From Acidimicrobiales bacterium (GTDB taxonomy: Bacteria; Actinomycetota; Acidimicrobiia; Acidimicrobiales; Palsa-688), in assembly GCA_035533095.1 (NCBI GenBank), contig DATLUM010000040.1:1-64000 (forward strand): a DNA stretch of 64,000 nucleotides, given 5' to 3'. A program made the translations under genes and the position numbers. The notes under the pieces were generated by a model. That model searched no databases. It had not been told where the DNA came from and saw nothing but the letters and a program-made list of their open reading frames with translations. Positions 1-8,555 of this stretch are shown piece after piece (the first letter of the stretch is position 1; the number at the start of each line of letters is the position of its first letter).

Positions 1-281
1 CCCGCCCGCCCCGCTTCTCCTCCCGCGCCCGAACGGCCGGGAAAGGCCCCAAACAAGGGCCGACAGAAGCCGGAAACGGGCGGGGACAGGCAAACACAGC
101 CCTCCACCAGCCATTCACGCCACCAACGAACCCGTCACCGAAAAGAGTTTTTCGGGGCGAAGTAATTAGAAGGTTCGCGTCCGACGCCGCTCGCTCGCGC
201 CGGCAAAAGGGCAAAACAAGCAAGACACGCTCCCGATCGTGCAGGTAGCCGCCTGCCGCAGGCAGAACTCTGAGGAGCACC
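1..281. other. Upstream region without a recognised gene
   Basis: I see no convincing coding region here. The first 85 bases are very rich in C and G. A short hairpin-like sequence GCCTG-CCG-CAGGC lies at about 251-263. A good ribosome binding site, GAGGAG at about 272-277, precedes the small ORF at 282. The promoter of the transporter operon is probably in this stretch, but I cannot place -10 or -35 boxes with confidence. Confidence 0.4.
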
Positions 282-404
282 ATGCCATCAGCTGTCCACG
301 ACCGCGTTGCTAGGTTGGCCGCGAGGAGGGCCCCTGCCAGCGCGAGAGCCGGAAGGTGGCCGAAACCGAACCTTCTACGGCCTACTGGGGGGTCCGAAGA
401 GTGA
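282..404 (+). CDS. 40-aa leader ORF translationally coupled to the ABC lipoprotein
   Basis: A 41-codon ORF starts at ATG 282 behind a strong ribosome binding site (GAGGAG, five bases upstream). Its TGA at 402-404 overlaps the GTG at 401 of the downstream substrate-binding protein as GTGA, the same overlap style used between other genes of the window. The peptide is basic and Ala/Arg-rich, starts MPSAVHDRVARLAARRAP and ends in GGSEE, with no signal peptide or known domain. I infer a leader peptide that feeds ribosomes to the lipoprotein start. It could also be a chance ORF; the ribosome site and the exact stop/start overlap argue against that. Confidence 0.5.
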   Translation: MPSAVHDRVARLAARRAPASARAGRWPKPNLLRPTGGSEE

Positions 405-1930
405 GATCGTCACGACGCCAGACCGCTGCCATCGCAGCGGTGGTGGCACTGATCGCAGGAGCGTGCGGGGCCAGGGTCCCGCCCTACTTCGGGCCGGCCA
501 GCCAAGTGGGCGTCGGGGCCGGGAGCGGCCAATCGGCAGTCTCCAACGGCGGGCAGAGCGCGTCGGGCCAGGGCACGACCGCCACGACGCTGTCGAGTCT
601 CGGCGTCGCGCAGTCGGCGAGCGCCGCCCAGGCCGGGGGCGGAGGACAATCAAGTGGTGGCGCCGGTGGCCAAACGGCTGCTGCGCAGGCCCTCTCACCG
701 GCGAACTTCAACCTCGACCCTCGCGCTGAGGCCGCCTACTGCTCAGGCGGCTCTGCGAACAAGGCTTCCGACGTCGGCATCACGCCGACGACGATCAACG
801 TGGGCAACGTCAGCGGCCTGTCGGGCCTCCTGTCCAACAACTTCAACCAGGGCCCAGAGGCGGTGCAGGCGCTGTTCGCCGCGGTCAACCAGGCCGGCGG
901 CGTCTGCGGACGGAAACTCAATCTCCAGGTCGAGGACGACGGCCAGGACACATCGCACAACGCCTCCGACATACAGGACCTCATCCCCAAGTCATTCGTG
1001 TTCGTCGGGTCCACATCGGACGCCGACAATGGCGGTGTCCCCGCGATGCAACAGGCCGGGATACCGGACATCGGTCAAGCGATCAACTTCACGCGCGGAG
1101 CGAACGCGAACTACTTCACCGCCGGAACTTTCGGAGCGCAGCAGAAGGGCAACCAGGACTACATCTACGACACGCTGGCCGCCGGCCTGAAGGCCAACAA
1201 CAACTTCCCGAAGAACATGGCGTTCCTCGCCTACAGCATTCCCATCAGTGCCCTGGCCGCCAAGCAGTTCGAAACCCTGTGGCAGGACAGCGGTGGGGGC
1301 GTCTGCGCGGCATCGGACCTGAACGTGTCGCCCGCGAGCCCCAACCTGACGGCGGACGTGCTCAACATGGAGAACGACCACTGTGACGGGGTGTTCACCA
1401 CCATGGACGTGAGCGGTAACGCCAAACTGCTGCAGGCCATGTACAACCAGGGCTATGTGGTTGGAAAGCCCGGGGGACCCATATATGCGGGAACCACCCT
1501 CGACGGGTACACGCCGGCGCAGATCTCGACCGCAGGCGTACAGCAGGCACAGGGCTTCCAGATCTTCTTGAACTTCACCCCGTTCAACGAGAATCAGCCG
1601 GCCCTCAAGATGTACCTCAGCCAGCTCCAGACCTACGAGCCGGGAAAGCAGCCCAGCTCCTTCGGCATCGAGGCCTGGGCATCCGCGCAGATGTTCATCT
1701 ATGCGTTGATCAAGGCCGGCCAGAATCCGACCAGGGCTGCGATCAAGAGCATCCTCAGTAGCCTCACCACCTGGGACACGGCGGGCGCGATGGCACCCGC
1801 CCATGAACAGGCCCGCACCCCCGGCAACTGCATCATCGAGGTTCAGGTGAAGGGCAACGACTTCGTGCGTGTCTGGCCGTCCAGCGGGTTCTACTGCTCG
1901 AACAACCTCGTAGCCGTCCCGGCTTCATAG
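401..1930 (+). CDS. ABC transporter substrate-binding lipoprotein, branched-chain amino acid type
   Basis: A periplasmic-binding-fold protein of the Leu/Ile/Val type, 509 aa from the chosen GTG at 401. It would capture the substrate outside the membrane and deliver it to the permease encoded next. The chosen start gives a classic export signal: Arg-rich n-region, hydrophobic stretch AAIAAVVALIAG, then Cys in ALIAGACG, a lipobox-like site. An upstream ATG at 356 would add 15 residues and bury the signal, so it is less likely. A Gly/Ser/Gln-rich linker of about 90 residues follows. The binding domain begins near 'DVGITPTTINVGNVSG' and has 'FNQGPEAVQALFAAVNQAGGVCGRKL'. The permease follows 10 bases downstream. 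Substrate unknown; the genes around favour an organic acid or lipid-like ligand over an amino acid. Confidence 0.9.
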   Translation: MRSSRRQTAAIAAVVALIAGACGARVPPYFGPASQVGVGAGSGQSAVSNGGQSASGQGTTATTLSSLGVAQSASAAQAGGGGQSSGGAGGQTAAAQALSPANFNLDPRAEAAYCSGGSANKASDVGITPTTINVGNVSGLSGLLSNNFNQGPEAVQALFAAVNQAGGVCGRKLNLQVEDDGQDTSHNASDIQDLIPKSFVFVGSTSDADNGGVPAMQQAGIPDIGQAINFTRGANANYFTAGTFGAQQKGNQDYIYDTLAAGLKANNNFPKNMAFLAYSIPISALAAKQFETLWQDSGGGVCAASDLNVSPASPNLTADVLNMENDHCDGVFTTMDVSGNAKLLQAMYNQGYVVGKPGGPIYAGTTLDGYTPAQISTAGVQQAQGFQIFLNFTPFNENQPALKMYLSQLQTYEPGKQPSSFGIEAWASAQMFIYALIKAGQNPTRAAIKSILSSLTTWDTAGAMAPAHEQARTPGNCIIEVQVKGNDFVRVWPSSGFYCSNNLVAVPAS

Positions 1931-1940
1931 GGGACCCCTG

Positions 1941-3887
1941 GTGTTTCCCTTCATCGTCGTCGGTCTTTTCACCGGAGCGGTGTACGCGCTCGCCGCTATG
2001 GGCCTGGTGCTCACCTACAAGACGTCAGGCATCTTCAACTTCGCCTACGGCGCCATCGCCATGATCTGCGCGTTCACCTTTTCGGAGCTGCGCGACACGC
2101 TTGGTCTGAGCCAGTGGTATTCGCTGCCCATCGTGCTGATCGTCGTAGCGCCCGTGATCGGCGTAGCCATGGAGCGGTTGTTCCGGCCGTTGACCTCGGT
2201 CCCAGCCGAGATCCAGATCGTCGTGACGCTCGGCGTGCTCGCCTTCTTCCAGGCCCTCGAACCGATCATCTACGGCGGCCAGGCACGCGCTTTGCCGAGC
2301 ATCTTCCCGACGTCCACCTTCAGGATCGGAACCCTGCGCGTCGGGTACGACGAACTCGCGACGCTCCTGTTGACGATCGGGCTCGGCCTGGGCCTATGGC
2401 TGCTGCTGCGTCGCACGAAGTTCGGCATGGCCACCCGGGCGGTGGTCGACAACCGGGACCTTTCTGCGCTGGCCGGGGTGAGGTCGGAGTCGGTGAGCCG
2501 GGTGGCTTGGGTCATCTCCTGCGTCTTCGCGGGCCTGGTGGGAATCCTCCTGAGCCCGGGCGAGGGTCTCGATCGGTACTCGCTGGTGTTGCTGGTGATC
2601 TACGCCTTCGCTCCGGCCGTTCTCGGGAAACTGGTCAGCCTCCCTCTCGCCTTCCTAGGGGGCATAGTGATGGGCGTCGTACTGAGCGTCCTCACCAAGT
2701 ACGACAGCAACGCCACCGTGGCCGACATCCGGCTCGCGTTCCCCTACGCCGCTCTGTTCGTGCTCCTCGTGGCGTACGGCGGCCGGCTCAAGGAGGTTCG
2801 CTCCTCCTTCCGACCGCTGCGCAGCCCACCGCCGCGGCCGATCAGCGGATCGTCGTTTGTCGCCGGCATCGTGCTCCTCATCGCAGCGTTGATCCTTCCG
2901 TCGCTCGTCAGCGGGCCGCAGCTGAGCGACGTCACCCTTGGGGTGATCTTCGCCGCCATCGGGTTGACCCTCGTGGTGCTGACCGGATGGGCGGGGCAGA
3001 TCTCGCTCGCGCAGTTCAGCTTCGTCGGGATAGGCGCCTTTACCGTCGGTCACCTCGGCGGTGCCCACGGGGCTGGCTTCTTCCCCGCTGCGCTGCTCGG
3101 CGTTCTGATCGCGATCCCTGTCGGACTGCTCGTCGGACTGCCGTCGCTGCGACTGTCGGGCCTGTACCTGGCTCTGGCCACGATGGCGTTCGCCCTCCTG
3201 ATGGACAACCTCGTCTTCAACCGGCCTGACGTCGGGGGAGGGTCGACCGGGATGCCGATACACCGTCCACGTTTGGGACCGTGGAACTTCGCGTCGACGA
3301 CCAGCTTCTACTACCTGTGCCTGGGCGTCCTTGTGGTCTACGTGATCGGGGCTTCGGTCCTGCGTCGCGGCCCCATCGGGCGGCGGTTGCAGATGATCAA
3401 CGACTCGCCCCTGGCCGCGTCGACCTTCGGCGTCAGCCTGACCCTCACCAAGTTGATCACCTTCGCGGCGTGCGGCGCCGCCGCCGCTTTCGCCGGCGCC
3501 CTCTTCGCTGCAGGCAGGCAGTTCATGAGCCCGAGCGACGTCTCGTTCAATGCCTCCCTGGAGCTTCTGCTCCTGGTCGTGCTCGGCGGACGGTCCCTGG
3601 TCGGGGGAGCACTCGTGGCGGGGGCCGTGTTCGGAGTGCAGCTTTTCCCCATCCCGGCAACGGTCGAGCAGTACATCCCGCTGGGTGTCGCCCTCGGGGT
3701 CATCGGAGTGGCGAACAATCCAGAGGGCCCGATCGCCATGACGGTCAGGATCGTCAAGTACCTGTCAGCTGTGCTGCAACGCGCGCCGCGACCCGGCGAA
3801 GTCGCGCCCCCGGCCCAACAGGCGACCCCACATCGGCTGGTGGACGAACAGCCGTCCGTACCGACCCCGGCAGGCGCCCGTGTCTAG
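1941..3887 (+). CDS. Fused LivH-LivM type ABC permease
   Basis: Single 648-aa membrane protein combining the two permeases of a branched-chain-type importer. Residues about 1-290 are LivH-like (starts FPFIVVGLFTGAVYALAAMGLVLTYKTSG; many transmembrane segments). Residues about 305-620 are LivM-like (LSDVTLGVIFAAIGLTLVVLTGWAGQISLAQ, then GLPSLRLSGLYLALATMAFA). The two are usually separate genes of about 290 and 330 aa, so this is a natural fusion that fixes a 1:1 heterodimer. A Pro-rich cytoplasmic tail of about 35 residues ends the protein. Start is GTG. The last 8 bases overlap the ATPase gene at 3880. Confidence 0.93.
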   Translation: MFPFIVVGLFTGAVYALAAMGLVLTYKTSGIFNFAYGAIAMICAFTFSELRDTLGLSQWYSLPIVLIVVAPVIGVAMERLFRPLTSVPAEIQIVVTLGVLAFFQALEPIIYGGQARALPSIFPTSTFRIGTLRVGYDELATLLLTIGLGLGLWLLLRRTKFGMATRAVVDNRDLSALAGVRSESVSRVAWVISCVFAGLVGILLSPGEGLDRYSLVLLVIYAFAPAVLGKLVSLPLAFLGGIVMGVVLSVLTKYDSNATVADIRLAFPYAALFVLLVAYGGRLKEVRSSFRPLRSPPPRPISGSSFVAGIVLLIAALILPSLVSGPQLSDVTLGVIFAAIGLTLVVLTGWAGQISLAQFSFVGIGAFTVGHLGGAHGAGFFPAALLGVLIAIPVGLLVGLPSLRLSGLYLALATMAFALLMDNLVFNRPDVGGGSTGMPIHRPRLGPWNFASTTSFYYLCLGVLVVYVIGASVLRRGPIGRRLQMINDSPLAASTFGVSLTLTKLITFAACGAAAAFAGALFAAGRQFMSPSDVSFNASLELLLLVVLGGRSLVGGALVAGAVFGVQLFPIPATVEQYIPLGVALGVIGVANNPEGPIAMTVRIVKYLSAVLQRAPRPGEVAPPAQQATPHRLVDEQPSVPTPAGARV

Positions 3888-4674
3888 CGACACCACGGTC
3901 GAGCTGGCGGTAGCGCAGGTACTCACCTGCCAGGAGATCACCGTACGTTTCGGTGGCCTCGTCGCTCTCGACGGCGTCGGCTTCGCTGCGCGGGCAGGGA
4001 GCATCACCGGTCTCATCGGCCCGAACGGGGCCGGCAAGACAACCCTCTTCAACGTCATGACCGGCGTTCTGGAGCCGACTAAGGGCCGCGTCTACTACGA
4101 CGGGGTCGACATCACGTCGTGGGCCCCGCATCGCAGGGGGCGGGCCGGGATCGCACGCACCTTCCAGCGGCTCGAGCTGTTCATCGGTCTCACCGTCTAC
4201 GACAACCTTCTTGCGGCGTGGGAGGCCTCTGTCAGGGGCGGCGTGGTCGGGCGGCATTCGGCTGACGGCCGCGAGGTGGTCCAGGGCGTGATCGAGTGGC
4301 TACGCCTCGAGGACCTCGCGTACCGGGCGGCCGGAGGGCTTTCGACCGGCCAGGGGCGGCTGGTGGAGCTCGGTCGGGCGCTGTGCACGAACCCCAGGCT
4401 GCTTCTCCTCGACGAGCCGAGCTCGGGCCTCGACTCCCGCGAGACCGATCGTTTCCGTGACATCCTGCTCGAGGTGGCGCGCGATCCGAACGGGCCCGCC
4501 GTGGTGCTGGTGGAGCACGACATGGGCCTCGTCATGGACGTGTGCGATCACATCACCGTTCTCGACTTCGGGAAGGCGATCGCCGAGGGCTCCCCCGACG
4601 AAGTCCGCGACAACCCGGCGGTCGTGTCTGCGTACCTGGGCGCCCAGGAAGACGGCTCAGGGAGCACGCGATGA
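3880..4674 (+). CDS. livG: ABC transporter ATP-binding protein, LivG type
   Basis: ATPase of the importer, 264 aa, GTG start overlapping the permease end by 8 bases. Walker A GPNGAGKTT is at residues 47-55. The signature is LSTGQ at about 154-158, with Thr where Gly is usual (LSGGQ). Walker B is RLLLLDEPSSGLD, and the switch His is in VLVEHDMGLVMDVCD. The C-terminal part 'DFGKAIAEGSPDEVRDNPAVVSAYLG' is typical of LivG proteins. It works with the LivF-type ATPase that follows by an ATGA overlap. Confidence 0.95.
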   Translation: MSSDTTVELAVAQVLTCQEITVRFGGLVALDGVGFAARAGSITGLIGPNGAGKTTLFNVMTGVLEPTKGRVYYDGVDITSWAPHRRGRAGIARTFQRLELFIGLTVYDNLLAAWEASVRGGVVGRHSADGREVVQGVIEWLRLEDLAYRAAGGLSTGQGRLVELGRALCTNPRLLLLDEPSSGLDSRETDRFRDILLEVARDPNGPAVVLVEHDMGLVMDVCDHITVLDFGKAIAEGSPDEVRDNPAVVSAYLGAQEDGSGSTR

Positions 4675-5378
4675 GCCAGCTCCTCGAGCTTCACAACGTC
4701 AGCGTGTCCTACGGGGGCGTGCGCGCTCTGTCTGAGGTGTCCTTCTCCGTACCGGAGGGCTGCGTCGTCGCTTTGCTCGGCTCGAACGGGGCCGGCAAGA
4801 GCACCACCCTGCGGACGATCTCCGGCCTGGTTCGCCCGGAGGCGGGTGCGATCACCTTCGACGATGAGCGAATCGACCGGATTCCTCCACACGCCATCAC
4901 GCGGCGCGGAATCCTCCATGTGCCCGAAGGAAGGGGGATCTTCCCGAGCCTGTCGGTCAAGGAGAACCTCCTGATGGCCGACTACGCCCTTCGGATGGCG
5001 GACGACGCGGTCGGCGAAGGAATCCAAGTCTTCCCGGCTCTGAGTTCACGGCTCGGCCAGCTGGCCGGAACGCTGTCCGGGGGGGAGCAGCAGATGCTCG
5101 CCATGGCCAGGGCCCTGATCATGCGGCCCCGCCTCTTGATGCTCGACGAGATCTCGATGGGGCTCGCTCCGCTGATCGTGAGCCAGCTGTTCGCCGCGGT
5201 ACGGGAGTTGGCTGAGCGAGGCGTGACCATCCTCCTCGTCGAGCAGTACGTCGAGGCAGCTCTGGAGCTGGCCGACTACGCCTACGTCCTCGACAAAGGC
5301 AGGGTCGCCGACATCGGCGAACCCGGAGACCTGCGCGAAGAAGGCCTATTGACGGCTTACCTGGGAGGTGGCCACTGA
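4671..5378 (+). CDS. livF: ABC transporter ATP-binding protein, LivF type
   Basis: Second ATPase, 235 aa, ATG at 4671 overlapping the LivG stop as ATGA. Walker A GSNGAGKST is at 37-45, signature LSGGEQQ follows 'GQLAGT', Walker B is RLLMLDEISMGLAP, and the switch His position is Gln in LLVEQYVEAAL, as is normal for LivF proteins. The C-terminus 'YVLDKGRVADIGEPGDL' also matches the family. A longer reading frame begins at 4542, inside LivG, but lacks family support there. The stop overlaps the next gene by one base. Confidence 0.95.
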   Translation: MSQLLELHNVSVSYGGVRALSEVSFSVPEGCVVALLGSNGAGKSTTLRTISGLVRPEAGAITFDDERIDRIPPHAITRRGILHVPEGRGIFPSLSVKENLLMADYALRMADDAVGEGIQVFPALSSRLGQLAGTLSGGEQQMLAMARALIMRPRLLMLDEISMGLAPLIVSQLFAAVRELAERGVTILLVEQYVEAALELADYAYVLDKGRVADIGEPGDLREEGLLTAYLGGGH

Positions 5379-6796
5379 TGAGGATGACTACGAGGGCTCG
5401 CACCGCAGCCAGGCTTGTTGCGTTCTGCACCGCCGCCGGAGCAGCGACCGGCCTGGGCCTCCCCGTAGCGACCGCCCAGACAGCGGGATCGCTCGCGGGC
5501 TTCAACCTGGGCGCGACGTCAGCCGTGGTGCAGTTCGAGCTGAACAGCCCGGGACTCCTGCCTTTGGGCGACCCGACGGTCGGGAACATCTTCTCCGCCG
5601 ACGTCCCCTTGGCGCGCACCACGGCGTCAAGCGGCCCGCAGATCGATGCGCTGGGTTCGCCGATCTACCCCGGAGACCCCGGGGCCCACGCCGGCACTGC
5701 AATCGCCACCTTCGGCGGCCCATCGCTTCCGAACGATCCCGTCTTGGCGGAAGCCACCTACCCCCCGACGCCGACCACCAAGACGAGCGAGTCGTTTTCT
5801 GTTCCCGGTGTCAGCAACGGCGCATTCTCCGTCGGCCCCGCTTCCTCTCAGTCTCAGGGTTCGCCAACCGGCGCTTCGGTCGACTCCACGATCGGTGACA
5901 TCGGGATAGGCCCACCCGTCGGCAGCGCCACCAATCTCGTTCACATTCAGAGCGCCCACGCCACCAACGCGATGCAGATCGGTGACAGCAGCGTCTCCAG
6001 CATCGCCACCTCTGTCGCTACCGGGATCGACGTTGCGGGACAGATCCAGATATCGAGCGTGGAAGGCACCGCCGGAGGCACGTCGGATGGCAACAACGGG
6101 ACGCCCAAAGCCGCCCTCACGATCGGCAAGGTGACCGTCGCCGGTCAGCCTGCCTACATCGACCAGGACGGTGTGCACCTAGTGGGCCAGAACGCCGGCG
6201 GCCCTGGGGTGACGGTCGCCAACGGGGTGCTGCAGAACCTCGCTAACCAGGGCATCAGCGTGCACACCATCTCGCCCACCGAGGTCACCAACGGTCCGGT
6301 CGGGTCGGGCGACTCGGGCGCGGTGGTGGTCACCCTCACGACCTCGACCCCGGACGTGCCGGGCGCCGGCTCACTGGTTCCGGGCGCACCACCTGTTCCT
6401 GGAGCGCCATCGATCCCTCTGGTGATCAACATCCTCATCGGCAATGCGGACGCCACCGCGAACGCCAGCCCGCTCCCGAACTTCAACTTCGGCAGTTCGG
6501 ACTTCGGCAACAGCGTTGCATCCACCGGTTCGGGGACAGACACCGGCTCCTCCGGCTCCGGCCTCACCGGTGCCAGCGGAATCGCGCCGACGCTCTCACC
6601 CACGACTGTCACCATCCCACCAACCGGCCCAGGTTCCAGCGCACAAGCCGCCCGGCGGTTCAGCGCCGTCCTCGCGGGTCTCGGCAAACCCATGTCGGTA
6701 GGGCTGATCATCGGGCTCCTCTTCCTGGCGCTGTGCGCCTCGGGGGGAATGCTCGGTTACGCCCGCTGGCAGTTGATCGACGGGAGACGGAGTTGA
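5378..6796 (+). CDS. Secreted, C-terminally membrane-anchored protein of unknown function
   Basis: I do not recognise a family. The 472-aa product has an N-terminal signal peptide (MRMTTRARTAARLVAFCTAAG... ending near VATAQT). A long Gly/Ser/Thr-rich extracellular region follows, with regular beta-type phrases such as 'ITIGKVTVAGQPAYIDQDGVHL' (approximate). One C-terminal transmembrane segment (VGLIIGLLFLALCASGGMLG) precedes a short basic tail, DGRRS. It is translationally coupled to the LivF gene (TGATG) and probably belongs to the transporter operon. A surface-exposed accessory or receptor for the importer is possible, but that is inference from position only. Confidence 0.7.
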   Translation: MRMTTRARTAARLVAFCTAAGAATGLGLPVATAQTAGSLAGFNLGATSAVVQFELNSPGLLPLGDPTVGNIFSADVPLARTTASSGPQIDALGSPIYPGDPGAHAGTAIATFGGPSLPNDPVLAEATYPPTPTTKTSESFSVPGVSNGAFSVGPASSQSQGSPTGASVDSTIGDIGIGPPVGSATNLVHIQSAHATNAMQIGDSSVSSIATSVATGIDVAGQIQISSVEGTAGGTSDGNNGTPKAALTIGKVTVAGQPAYIDQDGVHLVGQNAGGPGVTVANGVLQNLANQGISVHTISPTEVTNGPVGSGDSGAVVVTLTTSTPDVPGAGSLVPGAPPVPGAPSIPLVINILIGNADATANASPLPNFNFGSSDFGNSVASTGSGTDTGSSGSGLTGASGIAPTLSPTTVTIPPTGPGSSAQAARRFSAVLAGLGKPMSVGLIIGLLFLALCASGGMLGYARWQLIDGRRS

Positions 6797-6804
6797 AACT
6801 CTCA

Positions 6805-7446
6805 ATGCCCAGGAAGCTTTCGCTCGGCGGAGGGGCCGGACGACGCCCTCTACTCGGACGCCGGCGCTCAGGACCACCGGCCGCTCGCCAGCGAACCGGG
6901 CCCGGCCTGGCCTCGCGCCTCGACCTTCGAAACACCTGGCAGGTCGTCGCGGGCTCCATTCTCATACCCCTCGGCGTCGCCGCGATCATGATGGCCTGGT
7001 ACGGGGCGGCCCACGCCCGGGTCGACCAGCAGCAGATCCCGTACCTCATCAGCGGCGGGTTGCTCGGTCTCGGGGCGATAATCGCCGGCGCACTGCTCTA
7101 TTGGGCGCACTGGCTGTACCGCATCTACGACCAGGCCGCCGTCCAACACCAGGAGTTCATGCGCAGCCAGGCCGAGATCCGCGACGCGCTCCTCTCCGGC
7201 GGGGGCAACCGCCCGGCCGCCGGCGGGTTGCGGCGCCGCTCGCCGGAGCAGGCCGTAGACGTCACCACCGGGGAGTCGGCCGCGAACGGCTCGGCGTTTG
7301 TCGCGACCGCGTCTGGCTCCAACTTCCACCGCCCCGACTGCCCGATCGTCGCACGCCATCCCCGCGGGTTGCGAGCGGTCTCGGAGAAGGCGGCGCGCCA
7401 GCTCGCTCCCTGCCGCATCTGCGAGCCACTGGTCCCCCAGACCTAG
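6805..7446 (+). CDS. Membrane protein with Ada-like zinc-binding C-terminus
   Basis: 213 aa from ATG 6805; an alternative TTG at 6793 overlaps the previous stop and has GGGAG in front. A basic N-terminus precedes two transmembrane helices (WQVVAGSILIPLGVAAIMMAWYGA and LISGGLLGLGAIIAGALLYW) and a helical stretch. The C-terminal 40 residues contain FHRPDCP...PCRIC, a His/Cys plus CxxC pattern like the metal-binding fold of Ada-type proteins. This suggests a cytoplasmic zinc or thiol sensor domain tethered to the membrane. It is the last gene of the transporter operon and converges on the ParB-like gene. Function unknown; a redox or metal-linked control of the transporter is a guess. Confidence 0.72.
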   Translation: MPRKLSLGGGAGRRPLLGRRRSGPPAARQRTGPGLASRLDLRNTWQVVAGSILIPLGVAAIMMAWYGAAHARVDQQQIPYLISGGLLGLGAIIAGALLYWAHWLYRIYDQAAVQHQEFMRSQAEIRDALLSGGGNRPAAGGLRRRSPEQAVDVTTGESAANGSAFVATASGSNFHRPDCPIVARHPRGLRAVSEKAARQLAPCRICEPLVPQT

Positions 7447-7474
7447 GGGCAGGCCGGGCCTTCCGCCCGAACGC

Positions 7475-8488
7475 CTACGGAAGCGAATAAGCGCGGCCGT
7501 GAGCGCGCGCTTCGAGCGCGGTCGCGAACGCGGTCCAGAACGCTGCGCGGCGCCGCCCCTCGTCGGCGAGCTCGTATACCCGGCTGAGCGGCACGGCGCC
7601 GGCGTATGACGCCAGCTCGCTTCCGGGCTCGGTCCGGTCGAGCCATTCGACGAGCTCCGACAGCTCCGGGCTGGAGGCCATCGCCGGGTCGTCGCGCCAG
7701 TCGCCGGCGGGACGGGGCGGCACTCGCGGCAACACGCCGACTGGGGTCGCCGGCGCCCCGTCGAACTCCCGCCGTATCCGCCGCACCGTCTCGGGGGACA
7801 CCTTCGCCACGCTCGCAATCTCCCTCAACGACCCACCCGGATTCGCTCGCAGCGCCTCGACTACCCGCTCACGGATCATCCCGGGTTGCGCCGGCCTGCA
7901 GCGCCCGTCGCGCCCCAGCCGCGACTCGATGTCGACCACGGTCCCTCTCTCCAACACTGCAGCACTCTCCTTCCGGGCGCCCTCGGCAGGGGACGCTGCC
8001 ACGGCTGCAAGCGGCGCTGCCGCGGTTAGGGGCTTGGGGCGCGACGAGCGCAACCGGGCGACGGTGTGGGGCGACAGCGCGCACGCCTCGGCGATGCGGC
8101 GATCGGACCAATCGGGGTGCCGGGCGAGGATCTGCTGGCCCGCCCGTGTGCGGTCCGCGACCGACAGCGGCAGGCCGTGGCCCACGTTGCGACGGACCGC
8201 CTCGACGAAGGCTTCGTCTGCGGTTCCGTGGAACGCCACGACCCGGACCGTCGGATGCCCCAGCCTCCTCGCCGCCGCCAGGCGGTGCGCTCCGTCGAGG
8301 ACGACATTCGGGTGGTCGGCCCACACCAGCAGCGGCGGCCAGTTCCCTTCGAGCTCTGCGAGCGCTGCTACGTGGGACTCATCGAGCCCATCGGCGCGCA
8401 GGTGGTGGCGGATCTGCAGCTGATCGACCGAGGCGAGCGCACCCTCGTCGGCTCCACCTCCGGACAGCGCTTGGGCTACAACCGACAT
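7475..8488 (-). CDS. ParB/StrR-like regulator with HTH domains
   Basis: 337 aa, ATG start behind GGGGG. The N-terminal ParB-like domain is seen in 'VDQLQIRHHLRADGLDESHVAALAELEGNWPPLLV' (described in part) and DGAHRLAAARRLG, the characteristic GxHRxxAA block. A helix-turn-helix follows (DWSDRRIAEACALSPHTVARLR). A second HTH lies near residue 200 (GSLREIASVAKVSPETVRRIRREF). This two-HTH architecture resembles StrR-type pathway activators of actinobacteria rather than chromosome-partitioning ParB, and no parA gene is adjacent. It lies 67 bp downstream of a TetR gene but has a perfect palindrome in its own promoter. Target genes are unknown; the flanking operons are candidates. Confidence 0.8.
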   Translation of the reverse strand: MSVVAQALSGGGADEGALASVDQLQIRHHLRADGLDESHVAALAELEGNWPPLLVWADHPNVVLDGAHRLAAARRLGHPTVRVVAFHGTADEAFVEAVRRNVGHGLPLSVADRTRAGQQILARHPDWSDRRIAEACALSPHTVARLRSSRPKPLTAAAPLAAVAASPAEGARKESAAVLERGTVVDIESRLGRDGRCRPAQPGMIRERVVEALRANPGGSLREIASVAKVSPETVRRIRREFDGAPATPVGVLPRVPPRPAGDWRDDPAMASSPELSELVEWLDRTEPGSELASYAGAVPLSRVYELADEGRRRAAFWTAFATALEARAHGRAYSLP

Positions 8489-8515
8489 TTCAGACCCCCA
8501 GCCGGTACCTTGTCT

Positions 8516-8533
8516 ATCTAACAGACGTTAGAT
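8516..8533. promoter_or_regulatory. Perfect palindrome upstream of the ParB-like regulator
   Basis: ATCTAAC-AGAC-GTTAGAT is a perfect 7-bp inverted repeat with a 4-bp spacer, 28 bp in front of the start at 8488 and 22 bp past the end of the TetR gene. The spacing and symmetry suit a dimeric repressor or autoregulator. On the minus strand the element contains TAACGT, which could serve as a -10 box. Confidence 0.55.
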
Positions 8534-8555
8534 TGCCCCTCCAGGCGACGCGGTG

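Noticed and set aside
1-85. CCCGCCCG / CGGGCGGG inverted repeat
   Set aside because: The arms are pure G/C in a G/C-rich stretch with a 68-base loop; chance is a sufficient explanation.
356-400. ATG 356 as start of the substrate-binding protein
   Set aside because: It lacks a ribosome site and puts 15 residues in front of a complete signal peptide; GTG 401 overlaps the leader ORF stop as GTGA.
992-1804. Long minus-strand frame inside the lipoprotein gene
   Set aside because: It is an antisense shadow with an Arg/Gly/Val-rich translation and no domain; high GC produces such frames throughout.
7446-7475. AGGCC-G-GGCCT palindrome between convergent genes
   Set aside because: Eleven G/C-rich bases; not distinguishable from background.
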